A DNA stretch of 64,000 bases, taken from assembly GCA_037043015.1 (NCBI GenBank), contig CM073323.1, positions 9,421,758 through 9,485,757 on the forward strand, read 5' to 3'. Shown here piece after piece: positions 50,162 through 62,219 of this stretch. Numbering within the stretch: the first letter of the stretch is position 1; every line of letters starts with the position of its first letter. A program made the translations under genes and the position numbers. The stretch is from Bryum argenteum. Taxonomy: Eukaryota > Streptophyta > Bryopsida > Bryales > Bryaceae. The notes under the pieces are model-generated. The model searched no databases and was not told the origin of the DNA. It saw only the letters and a program-made list of their open reading frames with translations.

Positions 50162-50732
50162 TTTTGCCTCAGTAGTCTAGAACGATCATGAGTTAGCCTT
50201 TTGTTTTTAGTGATTTTGCAGAAACTGCAGCCTTTTTCTGAACTCTTAATAAAATTGCAATTGCAAGGAATAGTTCTTGAGTGACACAAATACGTTTTTG
50301 GGTGTACCGAAATACCTTGTGTTGTGTGCGTAGTTACCCAGGCATGCAATCTGTTTTCATTCTGGTTTGTCTGGTGAATGAGTTTGTTTGCTGATAGATA
50401 TATAATACCTTGTGTTTTGGGGCGAAACATGCCTTTTAAGGTAGTTATGACATGCATTAATACTGCAACCTTGTAAGTGTTCCGCATCTGAAATCGAGTG
50501 ATTTAGCTAGTTTTTTCACTGGTTATCTCTACTTGCAAGTAAGGTACCTCCAACTAAGGATGTTCTTAGTAATAGCACTCACCTTCACCTTTCATCGTTA
50601 AAAGTTAGTTTAAATGATCGATTTTCGATGAAAGACTTCAAGCCTTTTTACGTCAGGGAAACAATCGGTATTCCAGTTAGTGTACCTGTGTTTACTATAT
50701 CAGCACGATGATTGATAGGAGAATGAGTGAGC
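50162..50732. other. NFU 3' end and spacer
   Basis: Probable 3' UTR of NFU and the leader of the next gene. An acceptor-like CACAG at about 50780 suggests that the downstream gene may have an unrecognised 5' exon here. No gene seen. Confidence 0.5.
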
Positions 50733-51262
50733 ATGAGGTGCAGTGATTTTTCATCAGAAATATCATCATTGTGTGCACAGGTTGACTTGCTCCCTGTGGA
50801 CTCAACTGAGATGGATTCAACCACCAAAGAGTCTAAGACTTCAGATGCAAGCAACAATGACTTGACAACTTCGGATTCAATTATTGAAGAATCAACAATT
50901 ATGGATCCACTCATTCAAGATTTAGCATCACCGGATATCTCGCAATCGGAGTTTGGATTTCAAACTCCAGGTTTATGGAGTTGGCTTATTGTAACTCTAA
51001 TTGCGGTTTTCTTCATCACGGCTGCTTTCTTGCCTTCTCTGCTTCCTCCTCCAGTACGAACATTTTGCGATGCCGTAGGACCTCCTCAATTGTGGCAATC
51101 CTTTCTCTACTTCGTGGTTTTTTTGCATGTTTTGGAGGCAAGCTATGCCTTATACCTTGCACGAGAACTTGATCCTAAAATCAAGCCTTGTGGTTTTGGC
51201 AGACGTTTTACGTGGGTTTCTTCTCTTTGACATTCTTGTTACGGAGAAAAGCCAAGCAATAG
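50733..51262 (+). CDS. TMEM254/DUF4499-like membrane protein, apparent frameshift near the C terminus
   Basis: From ATG 50733 the frame gives an acidic Ser/Thr-rich N terminus (about 70 residues), then hydrophobic segments LWSWLIVTLIAVFFITAAFL and LWQSFLYFVVFLHVLEASYA. The phrase HVLEASYALYLAREL followed by an aromatic helix is typical of the small four-helix DUF4499/TMEM254 family. The expected last part, LWFWQTFYVGFFSLTFLLRR, is present at 51188-51262 but in another frame. The first frame ends prematurely in FGRRFTWVSSL at 51230. A single-base indel in 51173-51187 would account for this, since both frames stop outside that window; no intron fits. It may be a pseudogene, a truncated allele or a sequence error. 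The real ATG could also lie in an upstream exon. Function in plants is unknown; it is probably an endomembrane protein. Confidence 0.65.
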
Positions 51263-51400
51263 CTTCTATGAAGTTTGTTTCCTTGCTTAAGAGGTTTAGA
51301 GCCAAGCAATAGCTTCTATGAAGTTTGTTTCCTTGCTTAAGAGGTTTAGAGCCAAGCAATAGCTTCTATGAAGTTTGTTTCCTTGCTTAAGAGGTTTAGA
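51251..51400 (+). repeat. Perfect 50-bp tandem triplication
   Basis: Three identical 50-bp units (51251-51300, 51301-51350, 51351-51400) each begin GCCAAGCAATAGC. The first unit supplies the last codons and the TAG stop of the TMEM254-like frame. Perfect identity means very recent origin or an assembly artefact. Confidence 0.98.
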
Positions 51401-52097
51401 AGTGGCCTACTCGAGCTTCATTGAAGCTGGTTTTGTATAATTCCATTCAATCATAGAGAACCGTATTCTCTTCTCTGATGTGGTGTGTCAAAATTGTCTC
51501 AAAGTGTTTCTTGTGTCAAAAAATTTGTAGTGTATCAAAATCGGTGTCGAACATTGTTCGATAATTGACTCTATGTGTTGCTTATTCTTTTGTTTACAGC
51601 TTTGTTAGGATGACTGGGATTCATATTTGTCATTTATTAATGTATGGATTTTGAAATATCAATACCCCTTGTTACATATGATAAATGACAGATCTTTAAC
51701 TCTTTTTTTTTGCGATTCTATTCAACCGTAGTTAATTTTGTAAAATCAAATTTGTTGATGTTTATTGTTTGTTTTGGTGTTGTACACTTGAGTGAGCCAA
51801 TGTATCAATTAAATGTTAAGGCTTGCATTAGGATAGTTTGCATACATGATTTGGATTTTTCTTTATTGGGCATAGATGTTAGAATGTCAGTGAGACACCG
51901 GAGGTGAACTTCACTTAATTTTATCAAATTTGAGAATTTAGCCTTTGGATAAATGATAAAATCATTTACCAAGTTAGGCATTTGTCAAATATTTGAAATG
52001 TAATGCTATGCACGTACTTTCTCAACCCTTGGTTGAAAGTTGCAAAGCATTAACATTTTGAATTGTTGAAGATAAAAATTGTTAAGTTCTTTCACCA
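51401..52097. other. Intergenic between convergent genes
   Basis: Holds the 3' ends of the TMEM254-like gene (plus) and the RQS-repeat gene (minus). AT-rich, no domain-bearing frame. Confidence 0.55.
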
Positions 52098-55000
52098 TCA
52101 AGATTCTTCAATGTTGAACCTTACCGTATTTTGCTCTCTAACAGCTTCACAATTTTGGCAATTAGATGTTTCAGATCCAAAATGGGTGTGTGGTATTTGA
52201 CTTTGGTCATACAAATCATTATTAGTTGGTTCTTCATTAGAATTATAGATTCCAGAGTACAAAATCCGAATGTTGGCAGAACATTGACCATCACTTCCCT
52301 CAGCCATTCCAGCCATGTGTTGTTCTAAATCTAAATCTGAGTTATCAGATTGCAATGAATTGCGGATGCCATGTAGAAGAGAATGCATCTCAGGTGGTAT
52401 TTTTAGTGTTACACTATCCCATCCACCAACTAAAAATTTGTCGAGTGATTCTTTTTGAACATTCGATCGAACTTCAAGCGTTACAAATCTAGATGGTGTT
52501 GGCATACCTGGGGACGCTTCAAAATTTAAGCCTGATTCTTCATTATTAGTCTTAAGTTCAATTTGATCATCCACGTATGGTTCCACCCTTGCAAATTCAT
52601 CTTCGTTGAACTGATGTTGATTGTTTTGATCAAAAGATGACCTTCTAGAAGCTTGAGTGTCTGCCATAGACTGACGCACTGATCTATATGATGGATCAAT
52701 CATGTGAACTTCACTTTCCAACATATCACTTTGATTACCTGGATTGTCTACCATAGATTGATGAGAAGACATATTTTTCATAGATTGTCGCACTGACCTT
52801 GGTGGCTCTTCTCCAAATGTGTTTTCATCCTTTAAAGACCCCAAGTCTTCAGTTGTTGATTCCCGCACTGATCTATTACCCATAGATTGTCGAGTTGATC
52901 TCTCACCCATTGATTGTTGAGTTGAACCATCTCCCACAGATTGTCGTACTGACCTATTGCCCATCGATTGACGTGATGTTGCATATGGTGATCGACTTAA
53001 TTGGATATCATCATCTAAAATTTGAAGTTCCAGATTTTGATTATTTGATATAGATTGATGAGTTGATTTATTTCCCATGGATTGTCGAGCCGATGCATTT
53101 CCCTGTGATTGTCGAGTAGAGCGATTTGCCATGGATTGCCTCATAGATTGAGGTTCATTTTCTAATACTTGAAAGTCTATATTTGGATCATCGTATACCG
53201 AATGATGAACCGATCTAACTCCAGCAGATTGTCTAGCTGATCTAATTGCTTGCGAGGGTCGATTTGACCTTTCTCCTATTGTCATTTGATTGGAATAATC
53301 TTCATCTTCTATTATGTGAGGCTCTCCATACAAACTAGTTGCACCAGATTGTCGAGCTGATCTATTAGCCATAGATTGACGAACCGACCTATTTGTCATA
53401 GATTGTTGCCTTTGCGGAAATTCGTCTTCAAACGTAGAAGTGCTCATTATTTCAGGATCTATAGTAGATGGCCTAACTGATTGGTTTGCTATAGATTCAT
53501 GTGTTGATCTATTAGCTTGAGATTGTCGAGTGGAACGATTTGCCATAGATTTCCGTGAACTCTGTAAATCATCATTTGAAGTTTGAAATTCCATATTTGG
53601 ATCTTCAACTCTAGATTGATGCATAGATCTATATCCCATAGATTGCCTTGTACTTCTATTTGCTTGAGATGGTCTAGTTGATCTTCCACCCATAGATATT
53701 TGTCGAGTAAACATATCATCCTCCAATTGTTGAGGACTATTATTCAAGTTTTCATATGTATATTGTTGCATAATTCCATTGCCTACGGATTGTCTATTTG
53801 GTATTGTTCCATCATCAAATACTTGAAAATCTTGATTTCGATTATCAACTGCAGATGGACGAATTGACCTCACGCCCATGGATTGTCGAGCAGATTTATT
53901 TCCTTGAGATTGTCTAGCAGATCGATTTGCCATTGATTGTCTAGTTGGATTTACATAAAATTGGTTTGGGTATATTTCTTCTTCAAAGTTATTCTCTCCG
54001 TATCCAAACTCTTCAATTTCTGATGGTTGAATATATTGATTTGAGGAAGATTGTCTTGCCGATTTGTTAGCAGTTGATTGACGGTTAGATTTATACGGTT
54101 CTTGTTGAGCCAAAGAATTATATTCCTCCGTATCAGGTCTATGACTTGATCGTGCAGCCATTGATGGTCTAAATAATTGATGTGTTGATCTATTAGCCAT
54201 AGATTGCCGATTTGATTTTGTAGCCATAGATTGCCGCAATGATGGATTTACAAATGATTGTTGAGTTGATCTTATGGTAGGTTGTTGATTTAATGGATAT
54301 GTACTTGATATAAGTGATGCATCATCACCTTCAAATATTTCAGTGTCCATACTTGGACTACTTGATCTAGATTCACGAACAAATTTGTTTGCAGTAGATT
54401 GGCGGGTTGATCGTGATGGTGCAATTTCACCTTCACCTTCTAACATTCTACCATATGAAATACGACCATCAGCTGTAGATGGACGGACTGATCTAGTCGC
54501 CGTAGATTGACGAGTTGATCTAATTGGTACAACTTCTAATTGATTGCCATCATTCCACATTTGATTATCAATATTGTAGCCATGCACTGTTGAAGGACGA
54601 ACTGATTTATTTGCTGTTGATTGTCGTACTGATCGACTTGACATTGATTGTCTTGTTGAAGGATTAGCCATTGATTGTCTTGTTGAAGGATTAGCCACTG
54701 ACTGTCTTATTGAGGGGTTAGCCATTGACTGTCTTGTTGATTCATATGAAGATTTTTGTTTTTGGATCTCTTCGGTTGGCCATATGTTTGGATCTTCATT
54801 CATAGCCATTGATTGGTGGTTGGATCTGTAAGCTGCAGATTGTCTAGTAGAAGGACTACTTGAAGAAGGTCGTGTAGATTGTCGAGCAGATCGGTCATTT
54901 ATTGATTGATGTGTAGAACGATATGGCACTTGTTCCTCTTTAGTGAATTCTTGAGAATCATTTGCAACACCAGAAACCCCAGATTGTCGAGCTGATCGTT

Positions 55001-55964
55001 TGGCCATAGATTGTCGAGCAGATGGACTGCTTGAAGATTGTCTAGTGGAACGGTCACTCATTGATTGTTTTTGTGATTTATAAGGAGATTCATTTTGCAA
55101 AATTTGTCCATCATCCTCATAAATATTGTTCGTAGTAGTAGATTGATGATTTGATCTATATTCATATGGTTGATTTGCCATCTCATAATCATTTGCCATG
55201 GATTGGCGTGATGATTGATTAGCTTTTGATTGTCGTGCGGATCTATTAGCCATTGATTGTCGGGTTGAAGCATATGCGGGTTGGATTGGTACATTGTCAC
55301 CATCCCATACTTCTGATTCAAATGGTTGAACATCTGGATTTATCATTTGTTCATTTCCTCCAGATGGTCGTCTTGAACGTGCAGCCATAGATTGTCGTGA
55401 TGATGGACTTACTGTAGATTGAGATGTTGATCTATATGGTGATGAATCGTTTTGATTCATGATTGCATTAGACTGACGAGCGGATCGGGCAGCAGTAGAT
55501 TGCCTATTTGATGGAAGTGCCATAGATTGATGAGTTGATCTATATGGTGAAGATTCCAATTCATTAGTTGTAGATTCCCTCGTTGATCGGACTGGAAGTT
55601 CACATTGGCTTGCATTTGTTGATGGAGTAGGTGATTCTCTAGGACCATCTATTGTAGAAGCATGGGTAGACCTATATGGTATATTGTCTGGCTCCACTTT
55701 AAAACCGGAACCACTTGTTCGAGATTGACGTGTTGTGTTACTTGAAGATTCTTGAATAGAATCATTAAATCCCGAGTTTTGTTCTTGTAATTGTTGATCA
55801 TTTGAAGACTCTCTTGACTGTGCCATACTTGGACCTCTTCTTTGAGATTGAGATTGTCTATTTTGGACTGTAGCTTGAGATGGATGCCATGTAGTTCGTC
55901 TTTTATCAACAACATCCGGTTGCTCATTATTGTGAGAACCATGGTGATAGGATTTGCGTTCCAT
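52098..55964 (-). CDS. Long low-complexity RQS-repeat protein, 1288 residues, unknown function
   Basis: One uninterrupted frame of 1288 codons in AT-rich DNA, which is far too long to be chance. Residues about 120-1110 are dominated by a 9-residue repeat with the pattern S-[TAVS]-R-Q-S-[MTKS]-[AG]-N-[RKP], for example STRQSMANRSARQSQGNK. I count about 40 RQS cores and some 20 variants (HQS, RPS, RES). Spacers of 20-30 residues rich in Asp, Glu, Asn and Phe interrupt the repeats. The C-terminal 170 residues are not repetitive (FVTLEVRSNVQKESLDKFLV, CQNCEAV) and may fold. No signal peptide or membrane segment. RxxS/RQS sites could be phosphorylated by basophilic kinases (inference). Start: ATG 55964, with an acceptor-like TTTCAG about 15 bp upstream, so a 5' UTR intron is likely. 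I recognise no family and name no function. Confidence 0.8.
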   Translation of the reverse strand: MERKSYHHGSHNNEQPDVVDKRRTTWHPSQATVQNRQSQSQRRGPSMAQSRESSNDQQLQEQNSGFNDSIQESSSNTTRQSRTSGSGFKVEPDNIPYRSTHASTIDGPRESPTPSTNASQCELPVRSTRESTTNELESSPYRSTHQSMALPSNRQSTAARSARQSNAIMNQNDSSPYRSTSQSTVSPSSRQSMAARSRRPSGGNEQMINPDVQPFESEVWDGDNVPIQPAYASTRQSMANRSARQSKANQSSRQSMANDYEMANQPYEYRSNHQSTTTNNIYEDDGQILQNESPYKSQKQSMSDRSTRQSSSSPSARQSMAKRSARQSGVSGVANDSQEFTKEEQVPYRSTHQSINDRSARQSTRPSSSSPSTRQSAAYRSNHQSMAMNEDPNIWPTEEIQKQKSSYESTRQSMANPSIRQSVANPSTRQSMANPSTRQSMSSRSVRQSTANKSVRPSTVHGYNIDNQMWNDGNQLEVVPIRSTRQSTATRSVRPSTADGRISYGRMLEGEGEIAPSRSTRQSTANKFVRESRSSSPSMDTEIFEGDDASLISSTYPLNQQPTIRSTQQSFVNPSLRQSMATKSNRQSMANRSTHQLFRPSMAARSSHRPDTEEYNSLAQQEPYKSNRQSTANKSARQSSSNQYIQPSEIEEFGYGENNFEEEIYPNQFYVNPTRQSMANRSARQSQGNKSARQSMGVRSIRPSAVDNRNQDFQVFDDGTIPNRQSVGNGIMQQYTYENLNNSPQQLEDDMFTRQISMGGRSTRPSQANRSTRQSMGYRSMHQSRVEDPNMEFQTSNDDLQSSRKSMANRSTRQSQANRSTHESIANQSVRPSTIDPEIMSTSTFEDEFPQRQQSMTNRSVRQSMANRSARQSGATSLYGEPHIIEDEDYSNQMTIGERSNRPSQAIRSARQSAGVRSVHHSVYDDPNIDFQVLENEPQSMRQSMANRSTRQSQGNASARQSMGNKSTHQSISNNQNLELQILDDDIQLSRSPYATSRQSMGNRSVRQSVGDGSTQQSMGERSTRQSMGNRSVRESTTEDLGSLKDENTFGEEPPRSVRQSMKNMSSHQSMVDNPGNQSDMLESEVHMIDPSYRSVRQSMADTQASRRSSFDQNNQHQFNEDEFARVEPYVDDQIELKTNNEESGLNFEASPGMPTPSRFVTLEVRSNVQKESLDKFLVGGWDSVTLKIPPEMHSLLHGIRNSLQSDNSDLDLEQHMAGMAEGSDGQCSANIRILYSGIYNSNEEPTNNDLYDQSQIPHTHFGSETSNCQNCEAVREQNTVRFNIEES

Positions 55965-58900
55965 TTTTTTGCGTTACTGAAATTGTATTTACTAAAATTT
56001 TATTTTAGTAATTTAGTTTTAAAACTTGATGATTTAAATCTTCAGATACATAATTTTTTCTCTCAAAACTCTATTTGATGAATTTTAAAAATCTTATACT
56101 ATTGGCAATATAATTATATATTTTGTAGAATTTTAATATATTAATGAAGGATTCTATAACTTATTACATTACAGTTTGACAACCTTTGAGTTGAATCAAG
56201 TGACATACAAAATTTCTTGAGTACTTACAGTAAATTGTTGATCAAAAAACTGAAATCGCCCTAGTCTCCAAGTCTCAAAACTTTCTATCTCCAATTAGTA
56301 TTGTTTGTAGTCTTTCTATAGTAATACGAATAAGTAATTTTGCCTGTTTTACAAGTTTTTGATATGATTCATCAACATAGTATTTATATTGATGAAAGTT
56401 TAAAGCTTTAATGATTAGGATAAATATTTTCTGCAATAGAAATTAATAAAGTTGACTTATAGATATTTTTCTAAACAAGAAATCTTCCAAAATCTAAACA
56501 AAGGACAATTGAATAATTCAAATCAAAAACTTCATATATGGTGGAGGTTTGATGTACTAAAAATACAATAATGAAATATACAATAATATGAAAATTCTAG
56601 ACATAGGTGCGCCACTAATGTACTATGTAGCTCTTGAACATGAATTAAATCCATTCATGAATCTAGATTCAGTATAGATTTAAACCTAAATTTTTTTGAT
56701 AGATAAAAAAATTGTAGTTAATGCCCAAGTAAAGTTTAGAGAGGGAAAAATTTAAGAATCTCATAATAATCATCTTTCCTCATAACTTTTAACTTTGTTT
56801 CTAGCTAGTAAGATAAAAATTGAGTTTAGGTTCAATTTGAAGTAATAACCTACATGATAGATTCGCCATTTTCTTGTATTGTTATCGGATTATTAAGAAG
56901 GAGAGTAGTGTAATAGCTGATTTTCATAACCAAATTTAATTTTCACATTACAAATCTTCATGCCCATCATGTTCTTTGTACATGTAGCAAGTAAATGTAC
57001 TCATAGGTCTATTCTATAAATCTTTTCACTTTGTCCAAATTTTTGAAACTGATTGTCTTCTCATTGTCTCCTCATGGAAATTTGAGACTCATCGTTTTGC
57101 TTGTATATTTCAAAACATTTATCTTCATTTACATATCGCTTTAGGTAGAATGAATGATGTGATGAGTTCACCAGAATTTTGTACAAATTATAGAATAATT
57201 ATCAAAGTAGTATAATCTAAGTGGTTCTTTTAACATTTTCAATATTCTAACTGCTTCTTGCTTGCCTTTGAATGTCCTTCTTAGAGTTTTTATTCCTCTA
57301 ATTTAAGGATTTATTTTCAAACCAATTTGTATGCACAATTTTCTTGCTACTTAATCTCAAATTCTCAATAGTAGATTCTTTTTTCTAACAAACATTCATA
57401 AATATCATACTTCTAGAATTGTCATTAAGTATCCATATTCAACAATTGGAAAATGTTATGCAATTCCAAATTTTTCTAAGCCTTTACGTCTAATACCTCT
57501 TCGTGCACAAATAGGGTTGATTTTGCAGAATATGGTTGATTTCGTATATTGCGTAATTTCACCTTTTGAATACTTTTAGGTATATTATTATCAAATTACC
57601 AATTATTATTTTTTATTAAAAAGTGCCATAGTAGAAAAATATTCACTTGGAAAATAAATACTTGAGAATACATATGCATTTTTCATTTATAAAGTAAAAG
57701 TTTCGATTATTGAATTCATTACATACTTTTCTATAAGATCTCAAATAAATCTAACATATCTACTATAAAATGTAGATATTTATTGATTAATGATGAATAA
57801 TTAGATTATTAGTTGTTTTGTATATTATTATCATTCCACAAGTCCTTATTTGTGTCCGGAGATTACATTAAAAAGGTCAGATCGAAATTTAAAAAACATG
57901 GAAAAATCCAGATCTAGGTATAAAAAATAAAAATAAAAATATGAAGTTGGAGGTTTTTGGTGATGTTGAAATTATGGGTTATGCAATCAATATGCAAGAT
58001 CCTTTCTTCTCGTTCCATCAATGGAATATAAAGGAAAATTCAAAATTTAGTAAAAAGAAGAACTCCAATCCTATTTGAGGTTGGCGTGAATAGAATGTCC
58101 GTTTGACCTATCCTTGAATGCATGCCCAAAGGTCATAACACTAATGGTAGGACTACAACCTCCTCTTAGAGTAGACACTATGCTAATTCCTAGCTAGTCT
58201 CTAGTGCCTCAGAAGTACCCGATGTGGTATCCCCTCCAAGGGTTTTGAGGTACCTATACAACAAGGTCTAAGAACCCCGTCCATAGTTGCCTCGACTATG
58301 GTGGTGAGCACCACATGGGCACAAAAATAGAAGCCACGACCTCCTCATTGGGGCCCATGAGCCCTAAGCACCAAGCCAAGGCTTGAAGTACCCTTAAAAC
58401 TCAGTAGCATGTATATTATTTCTATTGATAGAAAAGAACGCAAAATGGAAAAATTGAATTGTTTAAACCTTACGACCCTACGACCCTACGACTAGGAAGG
58501 ATCAACTTTCTAAGCATAAAACCAAAAGCAAACACTTATTCAAAATTTGGAGAGTTGTCTTTAAGCAAGTATTAGAACTTCATACTAATGCAAAAATGCA
58601 AATATATAGCCTCATTTGAGGATACTTTGCACAATAAAGTTACCTACCAATCTCATATTCATCTTAGAATGAATTGAGGTTAGAAAATTATTTGAGAGGC
58701 TTGCAACATGCAAACATACACAAAAACTTAATACTTTATTAGCGGATGTCACCTATACTCTAGTTGCCACTCTAGTTGCCCTTGTGCAAAATTTTGATGA
58801 TAGGAAATCGGAGTGGTTGCTCACCTAATATTCAAGCTCAACCTTGATTGGTTGAAATTGGTGCCTGAAGATAAAACCTTGATTTTTTTATGTATAAGGC

Positions 58901-59054
58901 CTCATAGAAAAATAACTATCAATATTTTATTTTATTTTATTTTATATCTAACGCATGATTAACCAAATTTTTATTAGACACTCTTTAGTTTTATTTAATA
59001 AGTTATTTAAAATGGTAATAATTTTGGCAATGTGGTCCAAGGCACCAAGTTATA
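55965..59054. other. Intergenic, AT-rich; dispersed repeat at 58079-58180
   Basis: 3.1 kb without a supported gene. 58079-58180 matches 11567-11670 in the same orientation (GGTTGGCGTGAAT, GTCCGTTTGACCTA). The following 250 bp (58180-58430) are less AT-rich and may belong to the same old element. Confidence 0.6.
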
Positions 59055-59056
59055 TA

Positions 59057-59592
59057 CCGTAGTAGGAAGGCAGGGTCGGCAAAAAATAATTCGCTAAAAA
59101 ATTGTTGAAAAAATAAATAAATTATCTAGGTATTTTGTCGGAAGCAACAAAAATTAAGGCAACAAAAAGCCGAAAATAAATGAAAGAATGACAATCAAGA
59201 CAAAATTTACACTAAAATTAAATTGCCCCCAATTAAGGAGGGTACTATCATACTGTGACTCTGTGAGTGGGCATGTCAGAAATTTCATATATAAAAAGCT
59301 CAATTCCATATATAAAAAGCTCAATCAAATGTCGGAAATCAGGCATGTCAGAAGGATTGAGCTTTATGAATTGCTTAAAGTAATGCATGCACCCCTGACA
59401 CAGCTTTTCTTAAGTGAAATAGCAAGGAGATTTATTACTATTATCACTTCATGAACATCCGCCGGAAGAAAATAAACAGTGGCTTTTAGAAGCCGAATTT
59501 CCAAGAATTGTTTTTGAATGTGCCGACCCCTATTTTTTGAACTTTAATTAATTATTCGACACAAAAGTGCCGACCTTGCCTTCCTACTACGG
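59057..59592. mobile_element. TIR transposon, 536 bp, TA flanks
   Basis: Inverted termini of about 25 bp, CCGTAGTAGGAAGGCAGGG then TCGGCA at the left, with one mismatch at the right. TA dinucleotides on both sides (59055-59056 and 59593-59594) suggest a TA target. It contains an 88-codon frame (59188-59454) with a duplicated ATATATAAAAAGCTCAAT; no transposase motif is visible, so this is probably a non-autonomous derivative. Superfamily uncertain. Confidence 0.7.
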
Positions 59593-59594
59593 TA

Positions 59595-62219
59595 ATCTTC
59601 ATAGAAGAGAAAGAAATTGTCAAACACTTGCACACTAAGACTATCTTTATAGCACATAAAGTAGCTATTGGCAAAAAGCGTGAATATGAATAACAAAGTG
59701 CAAAGTGAGCTTTGCATTTTAGCTTGAATAACATGGATAGAGTTGTTGGATTCGAATCAACCAGTTTTTTTCTTGCTAAGCTTTGTGTCAATAGAAATTA
59801 TTGCGATTTTATGCCATTGATTATGCGAGTAAAAAAAACCACTTACGATAGATTACATTTTCTAAACCAATGGCATTTATTTGAAGTATCTTTTCTACCA
59901 ACAAGGTGGTTAGTAATTCAAAACATTAAAATAATATTATGTGGTCTTAACGCCTAAACATCTTGTGGGCTTTACCCCTAAATGTCTTGAACGTCGGAAA
60001 ACAACATTTTGGATGAAGGGCGAAAAATTCTCAATCCAAACTTTATTCATGACAAAATCACTTGAGTTGTGTCCCAAATCAAGTCTAGTTTATGTGGTTA
60101 AATTTTCAGACCCGCACAATACATCATGAAGGAATGGCAAGCATTTTAGTGAAGGCAACTTTTGTTTTTGGGATTCCAAACACGGGGCTCGTTTTACCAT
60201 TCTAAGCTAATTATGTGAAATCAAAAATAGTTTTCAATAAATTTATTTTGCATGAGTATATTCTTTAGATGCATTCCAATAACTTTCAAGTTGCAAGTTT
60301 ATTTATCCAAATAACTTTGGTATTGGATTTGCAATGATGGTTCTACAATGATAAAAGTGAAAAAATAAATGATTTTTGAGGAGTTGCATCTCCTTCATCC
60401 ACGGTTAGAGTTGACTTTATTTTTGGGATGACTTCTGATCATAGTCTCGTTTTAGTGGTCGAAACCTTACCCCTTAAACGCGGCGTGTGTTGAAATCAGG
60501 AGAATGGATGCCAAGCAATAACTTTGAAGACCCATAGCTTCTTCATCCAAAGTTTGTTTTAAATTGAGCGACCTATCAATTGATTTCCCTCCAAGCAACC
60601 TTTTATTTTGAACTTCACCAAATAATTACCATGCAAAATTTCATTTTAAGTGTTGAGTTGTTGTGTACTTCCACCGATTTGCAAGATTCATAGGTCATTG
60701 TGTAAATTTGAAATGCTTATACTTTGAATAGATAAGTTATAGGTAACTCTATTACATAAATATGTTGCCAAATATGTTCTCAATTTCCAAAATTCCATAA
60801 AATCTATAAATCATTGAATCTACACAGTATAAAATTCAAAATAAATTATACTACTAAATTTTTGTATTAGTGCTCTTCAAGATCCTATGGTTATGATTCT
60901 TGAATCGTCTTTCAGAAGTTCCAAATGATCGACTTGCTCATCTTAAATCATATGGCATCTTATTCCTACTAACCTTCTATAACGCATAGTACTCTACTTT
61001 TTCGCTTTTTTTTTTTTTTTTTTTTTTTTTCTTCTTCTTCTTCTTTCTTCTTTCCAAATCTCGCAACTGGATAAGATCATGAACTCATTTTGAAGTATTT
61101 TGGATATATATATTTTTGGGCTTATTTTTATTTATGTAATCTTTAGGGTAAGCCAATCCATATTGTACTCAATTCTATTCACATTCTATCAACATAACGG
61201 TAAAGGTTGGTGAATTGGAACATCAACCAACAAAGGCATTTTGTCCCATTCAAAGTGAAAATATAACAATGTGTTGTGTAAAGGTTGGTAAATTGGATGT
61301 TGTCACTAGAGCTTGACAGTGAGTTGTACATCAATCATAGACAAGATGGAAAATCATAATCTTATACGTTTTTGCTTTTTAATAGATGCGTAACCTCTAA
61401 GAGCCCCGTCAACCATTATATGGTGAATTCCAAATTTTGAGGAACTGGAACGAGTTAAAAAGAAAATCATTTCTATTTTTTTTTTTAATTTTCTAGAAGT
61501 TGGTAAATTGGAAACCACATCAAATTTACAAAGCCTCATTAGGGATTATAGATTGTTCACACCAAGCCTTCAAACACAAAAGGGGCAGAAATTGCTTAAT
61601 TATATAAAACTTACTATTAGAGGAAACTAATAGTGATAATTCTTAAGTTATTTGTGGCCTTCATCTATTTTGTCATATCATATACAAAGTATAATATTAG
61701 CCAATCATATCAAATTTTGACCACGACTAGTAGAAAGTGTAATTTCTATTGGTTTTCAAGTTTTTAGTCTCTTTAATTCTGTACAAAATACATGGTTATC
61801 AATTTATGGATTTCAACCATAATTATTGAATCTCAGCATTGAGATCTTTATACTATCTTGTAGAGTTAATTATATCAGAGATATGGAATGCAATAACACA
61901 TTTAAGTATTTTTCCAAACTGTTTGTATTTTTATGGATTAGCACTATACATCAACCTAATAAAAAGCATATTATCTTCTTCATCTTTTTATCGTAAAACT
62001 CTTTTTAAAATGAGAGCATTATAAATATAATATGCTCTTAGAAGTCCTTATGCTTGGTAAGGCCCTAATCTTAAACCTTATTGAACATAAAGTGCCCTCA
62101 CCTTCGGACAAAAACCCTTAGATTGGGGCACCTTATTTTCAAGATGGTATTCAATTGGGGCCTTAAGAACCATAAAATAAACTTGCTACACTATTTACAA
62201 GCCCACAGTAATTTCATAT
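59595..62219. repeat. Intergenic; dispersed repeat family, copy C (about 59950-60560), and T-rich run
   Basis: No gene. Copy C has the same ordered phrases as copy A at 24843. It ends with CTTCTTCATCCAAAGTTTG, which echoes its own beginning, so the repeat may itself be partly duplicated. A pure T run followed by CTT units lies at about 61008-61056. Confidence 0.6.

Noticed and set aside
59188-59454. 88-codon frame inside the 59-kb TIR element as a transposase
   Set aside because: Too short, no DDE-type motif, and it contains an internal duplication typical of non-coding filler.
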